A stretch of 64,000 nucleotides of DNA from Nymphaea colorata (lineage: Eukaryota > Streptophyta > Magnoliopsida > Nymphaeales > Nymphaeaceae). Positions within the stretch are counted from its first letter, which is position 1. Every line of letters begins with the position of its first letter. Under the pieces are notes generated by a model, which was not told the DNA's origin, did not search any database, and saw only the letters and a program-made list of their open reading frames with translations. Positions 25,501 to 38,442 of this stretch are shown in pieces. Position numbers and translations under genes: made by a program. The DNA is taken from NCBI RefSeq assembly GCF_008831285.2, contig NC_045147.1:16966854-17030853 (forward strand), written 5' to 3'.

Positions 25501-26921
25501 TTTTTGAGATGGTAGCAGTTTAAATGTTGATATCTATTCTTCCGGCATATTTTATGTGATCTCCTCTTTGTACTTGCTCCTGTTTCTTTGCTGGCTTGAT
25601 GCACAGAATTTTCACATAGGAACGTAATAAAATTTGTTTTCATTTTTCAAATGTGCATTTGCTTATTATTGCTTTTATCTTCAGTTGGTTCTCTTACTAT
25701 GAGTTCCCAATTGATGATGACAGATAAATTTGTCCATCCCGGTGACCTTCTGATGGTCTTGTACATAATTTCAATTGCATGGATCTTTGAATGTATCTCA
25801 CAATTTTCTTATGATTCATTATTTATTTTATCTTCCAACTTATTCTTGCTTCTGTTAAGTAATCTTCCTACTACAAGTTTGGAAATCTGTATGCTTGTGT
25901 TTTTGCAGCCTTTTCAAGGGAAGACTTGAATTCAGTTTTTGAGCGAAAGAGAATGGAAAAGCTTCATCTTTTGAAAAAAAGTGGTAAATTTTCTTTCTGT
26001 ATTTTTGGTTTGGTCTTGTTACTAGTTTCTTTTCTCTTTTTCTTGCATAGTTCATTTTGTGCACTGAATGAAATTGTCGTCTTAGTTGTATGATGCATTT
26101 CCTCTGTTTTATACAGTCTGCGTGCGTCTATTATGAGCTAATGCTAACTATTCTTCTTCTTGCCCAAGTTTACAGGTAGGGACCTTGCAGTCTCATGGGC
26201 ACTATGTGCTGTGTGTCTTGTTGGACATGCACTTCATTTTATTGGGGCGAATGTGCCTTCCTGGATACACGCGCTACATTCTGTTGGATTTCACATGTCA
26301 TTGTCTATGCTTACATTGTTTGGTCCTGGGCGTCAAATAATGTACGAAGGGATAAAAAGCCTGTTAAGAGGAGCACCAAACATGAATACTTTAGTCAGTC
26401 TTGGGGCAATATCTTCATTTACTGTCAGTTCAATGGCCGTGTTGTTGCCAAAACTGGTGCATTTCACAGTTCCTTAACTAGCTTTGCTCTTCTGGAGCTT
26501 CTGTAGTTGCAGATGGAAAGGCCTTTTGGAAGGACTTTACATTGTAACTATGCTGCTGTTGGTTTTTTTCCCTTTTATTGCTGAACGTCTTACTTTTTTC
26601 TTATCAGGGTTGGAAGACATTCTTTGAGGAGCCCATTATGCTGTTAGCTTTTGTGCTTTTGGGTAGAAATCTCGAACAGAGAGCAAAAATTAAGGCAACA
26701 AGTGATATGACTGGACTTCTGAGTGTACTTCCAAGAAAAGCTCGCCTTGTAATGGATAATGACATGGAAGGATCACATGCACTTGTTGATGTTCCATGTG
26801 ATACTCTATCTATCGGAGACAAGATTGTTGTTCTTCCAGGAGTGAGTATGCAGGCCTTTTGTTCTAGGAGTGCTGGTTATATGTAGGATTTGGATTTTTT
26901 TCACTATATAAATTTATGGAC

Positions 26922-26983
<62 letters not shown>

Positions 26984-27643
26984 AGATATATATATATATA
27001 AAATTTAGAATGCATAATCCAAGTTTTACCTAACCAAGTGGTGGAAATGTGCAACTGCAGTATGACAAAAACCTTACCAGTTACCATTCTGTTTATTTTT
27101 TGACAAAAAGGAATTTTTCTTGAGCCTATGAACTTTGATATATTTTCGGTCATTGATTGTTTGAACTTATAAACTTTGATATATTTTCAGTCATCGGTTG
27201 TTTAATCACCAGACGAGTTGTGTCAAGATCTGACAACCAAAAGTCAATCTCCACTAAGCCAACCTGTTGGATCATGTCTACAGGGTTGAACTTAGATGGG
27301 AATAGAAAACCTATCTCGGTTGCACCTACAAACAATTGTAACAAATGTATATCCATGTAGACTTATAAAACTTGCAAAAACCACCCTCGGTAACAAATGT
27401 ATATCCATGTACACTTATAAAACTTTCAAAAACCACCCTCATGCTTTGATCAATCTAATCACACGGGCTTACAACTTGGCACATGAAAATATTGATTCAA
27501 AACGGGGGATAACAGGTACCACTTTTGACTTGACAAAATTACTTTTGATATGGCAGGTTGTAAGCCATCCTATTAGGTTGATTAGATGGTTCAAACTTCA
27601 AAATGTTTCTCATACTTCACAAGCCCTCATAATTTACCCGTCT

Positions 27644-27677
<34 letters not shown>

Positions 27678-30600
27678 ATATATATATATATATATTCCTT
27701 GTTCCCTATGTTTTATAGGTCAGATCTCTCATGCCTGTGTGACATGATTTTCTTAGCCATACCATTATTGCTTTGGACTGTTGATTTTGAAGAATGACAG
27801 TTAATCTTGTAATCATGAGTATCACAATTATTTTACTCATGATGTCATTGTTTAGGATCGGATTCCAGTGGATGGCGTTGTTGTTGCTGGTAGAAGTTCT
27901 GTTGATGAATCCAGCTTCACTGGAGAGCCTCTTCCAGTTTTGAAATTGCACGGGGTACTTCTTATGTCCTGCACTAATACTTGACATGTTTCCTATTTCT
28001 GGTCATTTCCTTAGTAGCCAAAGGCATACCTAGGTGCCTACCTTTCCAAGGCTGGGCACCTAGTATCCCAGTTGAAAAAAAGTTCTAAATTTTCTTCTCA
28101 TTCTTTTTTCCTTCTACTTTTACCTTTCTTCTTCTCCTCCTCATTCCTCCTCTTTTCTTCTTTCATTTACTGTTATCGGCCTGCCCAGGCCTTGCCTTGG
28201 CCTTTTTTAAGGTCTACCTAGGCCCACCTAGTGCTTTTGACTGCTGAGGTAATTTTGCTTGCTGCCTAAGAAAGTTTGTTGTCTTGTTGTAGAACGAAGT
28301 TAATGCAGGAACTATAAACGTAAATGGAAAACTCACAATTGAAGTAAGAAGACCAGGTGGTGAGTCTCTCATCTCAGATATTGTTCGCCTTGTGACCAAT
28401 GCACAAAATAGACAGGCCCCTGTACAATGCCTTGCAGACAAGGTACTTCGTCTTGCAACCACGCACTCTTATGAGTTAGAAGATTCAACAGCAACATATG
28501 TTGGTTATATAGGTGGCTTTTAAAGGCTGTTGTACATGTAAACCAATAGGAATATATAATCAGAACTGTGCAAAAATAATCAATGCTTTTTTAAAAAAAA
28601 AAATAAAAAAAATCTCAGAGTGACTGTCTCTACTTTTCTTTGTCATGCTTCCCTAATGAAGTATTGACTTCTCATGCTGTGTATGTGCAAACACATGTTG
28701 CTCATTGGTGTATTTAATGATTTAATCACCTTGCATCATACATGTTTCGTTCTAAGTAAATGAAAGACTGGTTTCTGTACAATTAATGCAAACTCTGTCC
28801 TTCTTTCTAAACATACTTTTGTTTTACTTCTCCTCACTGTTAGTTCTAAAATAGATTAGCTAGCAACATTGAGGGTCATATGCATCTTGTTTTATTGTAT
28901 CGTTTCTATCTTTCAGGTTAGTTTCATGTTCTTAATCTTGATTGTATGCCATATAAGCATCGAACTGGTTTGGAACTCAAGGGCAGACAAAGCATGCAGT
29001 TAGAACTCATGTATTTATAACTCAACTTGCAAAAATTTCATGATGTGATGCTATATCCTAAAATTTGCTGATGGTGATATTTTGAAAGTAACATGATATT
29101 TTGCTGTTATTATCAAACTGAGTTGTTTTGCTGATGAAACTATAGAGTTTTGAAACTATTGCTGATATTAGCGACTGTTTATCTGCTTTTTCACTTTTTT
29201 ATATTTATTTGTTGCCTGCTTAGCCCTATCTGTCATTCTTTGTTCCTCGTGTTGCTCCTTTGTTCGATGTGTTGAATTTTTTTCCTTACGTTTAAGCATC
29301 AACTGCCTTTGGTTTTAGGTTGCTGGTGTCTTTACATATGGAGTCATAGCACTTTCAGCCATGACATTTTTGGTCTGGAAAAACTTTGGTTCACAAGTTC
29401 TGCCAGCTGTTATCCAACATGGAGGTCCAGTTTCCTTAGCATTGCAACTCTCCTGCAGCGTTCTGGTATGCTCTTGAAAAGAATTAAGTTTTTCATTTCA
29501 TCATCTATCATACTAGTTGTATAGATGAAGGCTTAACTTATGTAGTTATAATCAACGCTTTTCAACTGCATTTGTTTATTTGGTTAAATCCTTTTTCAGA
29601 AAATCCCTGCTATAGTCTTTTCTCATGCATCATTATAGGTATTCTCTTCTTTACAAGTTTAAATCTGGAATGTCCAACTTAAGATTATGAATTAACCTGA
29701 GAATTTCATTGTCTCTTCCAGTTTGTCAATATTGCTGTTTAGTCTGAAATTATAATGGATACATGGAACGATCTCCTGAGTTAACATTGTATAAATTTGC
29801 TGCAGTTTTCCAGCTATGACTTGAGAGCGTATTAGATGATTTTCTTTTTTCAGGCAGCCACCTTTATCACTTTCCTTGTAGGTGCAAGTTTTAATCCTCA
29901 ACTAGCTGTTCTTGCATTTCTCGCCCTTCTCTTTTCTTCATCAATCATCAGGACCGACTTTGCTACTGTGATATAACTTTTTTCTAGGAGGACTATATAG
30001 TTGATGTTCATACCTTTGGTTGCCAGAACATTCACGTATTTCCTTCATATGCAAACATGGATTGCTGTCCAGCATTGGTGCATACTTTTGGTTTGTCATA
30101 ATACATGCTACTGTATCATGTTAATATGGTAAGTGTTATGTTAAAAAAGAGTTTAGTTGTCTCCATGTTGTAACCTTGTCATTGCGGTTTTTTCCAGGTT
30201 GTTGCCTGTCCATGTGCACTAGGGCTTGCTACACCAACAGCTGTACTGGTAAGCTGTAGAGACTAGGCTACAGAGATGAATGGTTTTATGCTTTCAGGTA
30301 TGATCTGATTTCAGAAGGTGGACTTCTAATTATGTAATACCTTTTTGTACAGGTGGGAACTTCTTTAGGGGCGACCAGGGGAATGCTTATTCGTGGTGGA
30401 GACATCTTGGAGAAATTTGCTTCGGTTGACACAGTCGTATTTGACAAAACTGGGACTCTGACCACTGGGAAGCCTATCGTAACCAAAGTTATCACCATAG
30501 CTTCTGATGAAGCAAATGCTTCAAAGTTGAGTTAAAGAGAAATCTGTCTGATATGAATGATTTTTGTAATTCAAATATTTCAATTTTGGTTTATTCTCAT

Positions 30601-31115
30601 AATTGCTCGACTTTATTTCTGATGCAAATTTTTCTTGTTTCATATGCAATGCTTGGTTCGTTTACCAATGAAGGCTTGACAGTGGTTTGACTTATACACT
30701 CTAAAAGTTTAGTCCTGTATTGAAGATTGTGAGGGATCTTCAAGGACTTATAAAGGGGCTTGTTAAAGTAGTTAGTTGTCCTGGTTTCTAGTTTTCTTCA
30801 AGCTGGAATCGGAACTGCTAGGAGGCGGGTTGGGATCCGTTAGACCAGGAGCTCGAGCCCATGAGTGGGTTGGGTTGCTACATGATTGGTTTACACCCTA
30901 TGTTAGGTGGTTTTCTTTTACATTATTCCTTGCAGCACAGGCTTTCAAGGTTCACAAATGAAATGGTATTACCAATAGAAGGATCTCTTTAAGAGCCATA
31001 AAGCTCACATTGCCATGCTTTTAAGAGTGATCATCCATGGGAACACTCTAGGAATCTTTGAAACAGTAACAACAGATTTTAACCAAGAAGATTTGTTATA
31101 AAAAATGGGGAGATA

Positions 31116-31146
<31 letters not shown>

Positions 31147-34100
31147 GCAAGGAAATGGGTTAGGTGCTATGTAACATGGGTACTCCTCTTAAGGAGGAGT
31201 ATCCGCACGGTACCGGTATGTAATTTTTTGATATATATATGTGTGAATATGTTATTCTGTTTGAAATTTTTTGATATATATATATATATATATATATACC
31301 AGTGTGTGTGTGTGTGTGTACGGCCATACCCCCGCACCCAAGTTTTTTGAAATGGTCCATACCCGTACCCACACTGGTACTCGAACCGTACCCGTACTCA
31401 TGTGACATAGGTTAGGTGTTTACATAGCCTGACAGTCAGATTGGTCGCAAAACATTGAGTCCCAAATGTGTTACTCAAATCAGAGAACACTAGACTCATT
31501 CATTATGCAATCTGACCACATGTATGTTTGTCACTTGCTTAGTAGGAACCATGCCAACAATTGAATGTTGAGATCATTGCTTTTCTTGCTTGAGCAGTAA
31601 AATTTTGACATGTTTCAGTATATTTTGGGATGTTGATTTTTTACTAAATCCTTCTTAAAATTCTGTCGTTGGAAACTCAGTTTTTAGGTCATATCTGTAG
31701 GTCTACAGTTTCCTTGAGCATTTGTTTGTTTATGGAACAGGTCAATTCACACTGAAACTTGGTCTGCACCTATCAGTTGGATTTCTTGTATTGACATGAA
31801 AAAACCTTTACAGAAACCTAAATATCTTTCTTAGCTGCTGTATCTGCTTTTTAGGGCAGGTAAACCATGAGGAAAGTAGTTGCCAAACATGTAATAATGG
31901 AACTCTCTGAAATTCATGTTAATAATATTCTTGCTGTTACAGTGCACACTTGGAACCTAAGGTTCTGGAGTTTGAAATTCTGAGATTAGCTGCTGCAGTT
32001 GAATCAAATTCCAGTCATCCAATTGGAAAAGCTATTGTGAAAGCTGCAGAAGCAGTTGGTTGTACATATGGAAAGGTGACTTTTTCACCTTCACTGCATC
32101 ATGATTCTTATAGTTCCTTTGTGCTATCTTTCAAGCACAGGCCTAAGGCCCTAAGTTTGATGTGCTGCTGCTGCTTGCCTGATATTTACTGTAACTCAGA
32201 CAGGGCACAGTCAAAGCTCATTCTGACGTGGAAAATACCGGCGCACCCAGCTGAATGTGTTTAAGTCTAACTCAGATTGTGATTCTCTTTTTATATTTAG
32301 TTTAGTTTTACCCAAAATTGTCTATTCAAGTTGATTCCCTCTCCCTCTCTCTCTCTGATGTTTGTGGGGATCTGTGCATAAAGGGGCGTCTGTGTGCCTC
32401 AGAGCTATGCAGCCCTACATGCACATACAAAACCCTGACGAGCAACAAAGTCAGGCTGACATTTTCTCACTGATGTAGTCATCTTGGCAGTGGAATTTTG
32501 TGCCCAATAGTCACATACCTATGGTGTCTGTTGTCCAAATTCTTATGCACTTATTATAATTTTTTTCCAACGTTTCTATTTGATCATAAATATTTACTTT
32601 AATTTGAAATGTTTATGGCTAGGCAGCTGATGGTTCTTTTAAGGAGGAACCAGGTTCTGGTGCTATGGCAGTTGTTGAGCATAAAGAAGTATTGGTTGGT
32701 ACGCAAGATTGGCTCTTGAGGTGAGTGTTTCTATGCTTGAAAATGTTTCATCTGGTAAGTGAACCTCATTTGCAGCATTAATTTGCTTGTCTATTTGCTG
32801 TTTGTTGTTGAAAGTTCCCTTGAGGTTGTGTCAAGTTTTTCTGGTTAAGATTTATCGTACATTGCGGTTAACCATTAAGCTTTATAGTACATTGTGGTCT
32901 TCATATAATCACCACAACAAGGTCACTCTGCTAATAAGTGAAGGGGGAAAGGTTGCCAACACAGTTTTCCTTGGAAGAATTAGGTGAACTGTGACTCTTC
33001 TCGGAATAGAAATTAATAGAGGAACGATGGATGAAATCAAATTATGGTATGAAGTTGAGCTTTTTCATAAACTAATGTAGCTTTAGTGCAGTGAAGCATC
33101 TGATCCTTGATAAAGAAGGCAAGGGCAAATCTTGTCATCCTCCTACAGGAAAGCATGAAGAGAACAAGAGATAAGTCAGTGACTTAGTGGCTCTTTCATG
33201 CTTGATTTACCTATTAAAGGAATCAGCTACGATTTGGTTATCTAATATGTACTGATGATTGGGTAGGATATCCTGGTAATGAAAGAAGTTTCTGGCTTTG
33301 CATATTTTTTGTGAGTCATCTTCTTCATGGATAAACACAAAATACTTAATTGGCACAAAAAGGCACACGGGATGTTGGATTTTGATCTCATCCAAGATAT
33401 TTTGAATAAGAAGAGAAGGGGTTGCAATCAAACAGAACTCCCAGCCACCACACGGCGGAACTGTTTATATATATATATAAACATCTACAGGGCTCAGAAA
33501 TACCCTTAAACAACATAAAGAAAGTGTAAAGTGCCATTAGTGAAGGCACAAGGGGTAAAATTGAGGGCAACTAGGTCTGGCTCTCGCTTAAATTTGGATC
33601 CAATCATATATATAACATTTACAGGGCACAGAAATACCCTTAAACAACATGAAGAAAGTGTAAAGTGCCATTACTGAAGGCACAAGTGGTAAAATTGTGG
33701 GCAACTAGGTCTGGCTTTCGCTTAAGTTTGGATCCAATCAAACCAATAACTTCTTTTCACTCTCTCTCAAGTTTTACATAGTTCTGTACCATGGATAATT
33801 TGCCTTTCTAACATCCAAAATCTGTCTTTGGTCGCTTTTCGTTTTGGGAAAGTTTGAAACTTGATCTTCAGTTTTCACAAATTCAAGTTGAACCTCCTTT
33901 TTCTACCTTTTGCTTCCCAAAAATATTGGTCTATCTCAATGTCTTTAGGATGATGTGATGGATAGGGTTGAAAGAAATATTTAATAATGGGTCTGGTGCA
34001 CATGTAGGCTTTAGTATATCTCACATTTGTACATGTCGCGATAGAAGAACCATCTAGAGCACTCTTCAACTTGCCTTTTCTTTTTTTGTGGGGGTGGGGA

Positions 34101-37100
34101 GAATGGTGGGGAGATGGGATTGTGTTAGGAACTTAGGACTTCAAATTGAAGGAGCTCAGAGTCCTGAGGTGCATCTCTTTAGCAAAATTTGGTTTGCTCA
34201 GCCAACTTTAAAAAGTCAAACAAAAATATGAAAAACTAAAAATGTAAAAAATTGTAAAATCATCAAAAGAAGTTTTTTCATATTCTTATAGATTATGGAC
34301 AATTCTTTGTTGGTTGTAAGTTCCTTTTTCCAAGGTTTTCACATGTGATGTATGTTGCTTCCATATTGTATTCGATATGAATCTTGTCTTTGATTAATGT
34401 GCAGTTTCCTAATTATGTCCACAGTATAAAAGTGTATAGATGAGTCAATAATTCAAATTATTGCACACAAAAAAAAAAACCAAACTAGTTACATACAAGA
34501 GAAAGGGGGCAATTTTAGTTAAATAGCACTAACTATAAAAAAGTAAAAAACTACCATATTATTTTTGATGTGCCCCCAGAAAAAGGAGGAAATTTTCGGG
34601 CCACACCAACTTTTCTTACTATTTTTTTACTCATTCTTCTGGAGGCTAAACCTTGTATTATTTCAGTTTTCCATTTTCTCCTTTGTCATCTATATGTTAG
34701 TTTTATGAGTTTTCTTAATTAAAATCAAGCAACCTGCTTCAGCACACACGCTCATGTGCATGCACATCCATAAATTTGCATTGCTGGGGACTGGGGCTAA
34801 CTGAGTCAATATTTAGCCAGCATTTTCGAAAAACTTAAGGCCAGCATGTAGAAAAACGGAAACTATACTTAATGATGGTTCTTAAAGTTGACAAGTGCAT
34901 TAGGAAACCACACTTTTTAAAGCTATGATGTGGCAATATTGATTAATGTGTACCACCAGAAAGTGCTTGCTTGTGAAGTGATGGTATGCATTAATGATAG
35001 TTGCTGCTGAGTGATGACATCCAGTGACTATTACACCATCGTGTCACTTTCTTCTTCCAACTTCTTACCTATTTTACATATTTCTACACTGTAAATTCTG
35101 TTTATCTGGTGTAGTACATAATAAGTCATAACAGAAATTTTGAGGCGACATGGAGACATGTTTATATGTGCACTATGAAGTGGCTTGCATGTGTGACATC
35201 ATAATAAAGGCCAACTCTTTAATGTGTAACAGTTTACTTTAAGTTGGTTTACATTTTGCAGAAATGGAGTTGGGAATTATGCATTTCCTAGAGGAGAAGA
35301 TCCTGAAACCCAGTCTGTGGCTTATGTAGGAGTCAATGGTTTTCTGGTTGGTCTTATTTATGTGGAAGACACAATAAGGGATGATGCTGTTGAGGTGGTT
35401 AAGTCACTCTCAGAGATGGGAATAAGCACCTATATGCTGTCTGGTGATAAGGAGCGTTCAGCTGGGTATGTAGCTTCTATTGTTGGCATTCCAAAAGACA
35501 AGGTAATTGTAGTAACGGCTCTTGAAAGCTTTGGGTTTTTTGCTGTGTCACACAGGTTTGTTGGTTATGCCCATGTACGAGTACCTTTTGGTACACTGGT
35601 GGTACATTTGGATTGGTTTCGGGTCGGAACTGATCCAAACCTTTTTTTTTTCATTTTTTTCTTATGTTTTAACTATATTTCTGTTGGTTTCTTTATGTTT
35701 TATGAGATTATATGTAGGAAATATGAAAGAAACTATTAAAAATTGTCTTCATGATGTGTTGTATACACACACACACACACACATTTTTCTGCCGTACCCC
35801 CATACCAAGATTTTCTAAAATTTTTTTACCAGTACCTGTATCTATGTGAGTTGGGTTTTTTGGGATGCTTATCGACTAGTTGCATAGTACAATTGCTTAT
35901 TTTTTTCTATCATAGTTGAAGACATGAAAGTATTGTTTGCTTGTTGCTGGTGGTGAGATCAAGTAACATCGAGATCATCTCACGGGAAGTGCAAAAGGTG
36001 GTTAGCTAAAAGCTTGATTAAATCCTCTATGGACAAGCTGAAGTTGAGTTTATTTTAGCGTTTTTACGTGTTGGATAAACATTCTAAGAATGAGCTTTGA
36101 TCTTATGATTGCTAATAAGCTTGTTAAGACATGCCAGCTTTCTTTGGTAAAGACTCGTTTTCTAGTAATTCTTGTGTTGGCCTCTTAAACAAGTCATATG
36201 TCATTAAGCTTGTGTGTCCAACTTGGATTGTTTTCTGACCAATGTTTCACATTATAAATCAAATGTTTTTTTCTTGGAGAAGTTCTGGAGAGCAGTCTGT
36301 TTAAATCATATCAGAACCATACACAAGCTGAGCATATCATATACAAATAAGGACTAAGCAGGAGTTCTCAATGTTGTTTGAATGTGCACACTGTATGAAC
36401 ATTTTATGTAGCAGAACCTAGCAAAATAGTTGTCAAATAGTCATACATAGGCCTACTTCAAATCTCGAGCATATGATGGCTGATCTACAGCCCCATATGA
36501 CTTCACTAAAAACAAGTAATATGTTGTTATATGTATCTTTTCTCAATCTTCAGTGAGACAAGCTTCACTTTGCTGTGCGAGTACGAGTCCATACCTCAGG
36601 TTATCCTGTAGCCAAGCTAGGATAGACTTGGGCCATTTTTGTTCTCATGTTATGCTGCTTAAGATTTTTTGTTATTGATTTTTGTTGTCTTAGAAGTGTG
36701 TTATGTATCTGGTAACATGCAAATGACTTGAAACACCTAAGAGGGAGACGATTGCTTGGCAGTTATAATTAGTTTACTAAATCAATAGCTTGTTCTTGTC
36801 AACATTCGTGACTACATCCACTGAAGTGGTTCTTGATTTCCTTTTCTTGTGTTTGCTTTGTTTTCCTTTATTGACTCAATATATGAATTCTGACATAGAT
36901 GTGGTTTAGGTGCTATCAGGAGTCAAACCAGATGGAAAGCTTAGTTTCATTCATAAGCTTCAGAAAGAACGGAAAACAGTAGCTATGGTGGGAGATGGTA
37001 TTAATGATGCTGCTGCTCTTGCATCAGCTAGCGTAGGAGTTGCAATGGGTGGGGGTGTTGGAGTAGCTAGTGAAGCATCGTCTGTGGTCCTCATGGGTGA

Positions 37101-38400
37101 CAAACTCACACAGGTATTTGCATGGTTACTCAAAAAGGAGAAAATTATTTACTAACCACAAAATAAAAGTATGCACGAAAAATAGTTACTGTGCAATCTG
37201 ATTACAGTTGTCTGAAGACAATAAGCATCTAAGACGGCTAGTTTTGTTCGTTGGGCTTGTAATTCTTCCTGAAGTCACATCATGCATACCATTTTTCATC
37301 TCTTGTTTGCCAGCTTTAGAAATGTGGAGCATTGACCTTCCAACTAGTTTCAAGCAGATTATATTATCTCACCTGGATGCACCATAAGGGCACAATGATA
37401 AGATGAAATAAGCTACGTTGATTGACACATAAATTTCATAGCAAAAACTCCAGTCATCATTCAAATTAGGTGTGTGAAATGTTTGCTTGTGTAAGCAGAT
37501 AGCTTTCTTTCCTGCTTTTCTATGCAAACAAGGGGAGCTAAAGCACGGCAATTCTTTTGTCAGTGAATGATGAATTTCGCAAATTGTTTTCATGAATGTT
37601 CTTCCTGCAGTTGCTGGATGCACTGGAGCTTAGCAGGCTAACTATGAAGACTGTCAAGCAGAATCTCTGGTGGGCGTTTGCATATAACATTGTGCGTTCT
37701 AACTTTGCCTCCTTTTCCCATTTGTTTTTTCATGTTCTAGCTTTGGTTGCAATTCACAGGTTTTTTCTTTCTGTGTTAGAAACTTACATGCCTTTGTGGG
37801 GTTGGCTGCAACTTTCTAAAAGATTAAATTGCTTCTTGCTTCTCTTTCTCCTTTTTCAGTATGCAAGGGTAGTGATAGTTTATCAGAAAAGGGAAAAAAG
37901 AATGTTGGTAAAGAAAAAGACGAGAAAATAGGCTTCAGAATGTGGAGCATTCTGACAAAAACTGTTTGAAAAGGTGGAAATGTCACAAAATACCTAGTAG
38001 TTATGATTGACATAAAAGCAGAACCTTAGATACTTTGTAATACCAACTGAAGGTAGAGGAAGTTGAAGGAAATGTTTATCTAGAATAAGTTATGTCTCAG
38101 GTTCACATTCAAGCTACAAAATTTTAGACATTTCTAACTGAAGGGACCATGAAGCATGTTTTACTGATAAAAATAATTCGGTTTCTTTAGCAGAGACATG
38201 AGATATCCAGACAAGAAGTGTATATGTGTATATATATATATGTGTGTGTGTGTGTGTTACTTTGAAAATCCGTTACTAAAAAAGTCACTAAATTGGCATT
38301 AACCATGGTTTATGGTGGCTTTCCCAATGATTTATGGTTTTTTTAGTGACATTTTAAATTTTAGTTATCCAGCTACTATTTGGCATATGACGGAAGTGAC

Positions 38401-38442
<42 letters not shown>

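Noticed and set aside
38405-38439. Long TA runs as replication origins or regulatory hairpins
   Set aside because: TA microsatellites are common throughout this window, and nothing else at these sites supports a function.
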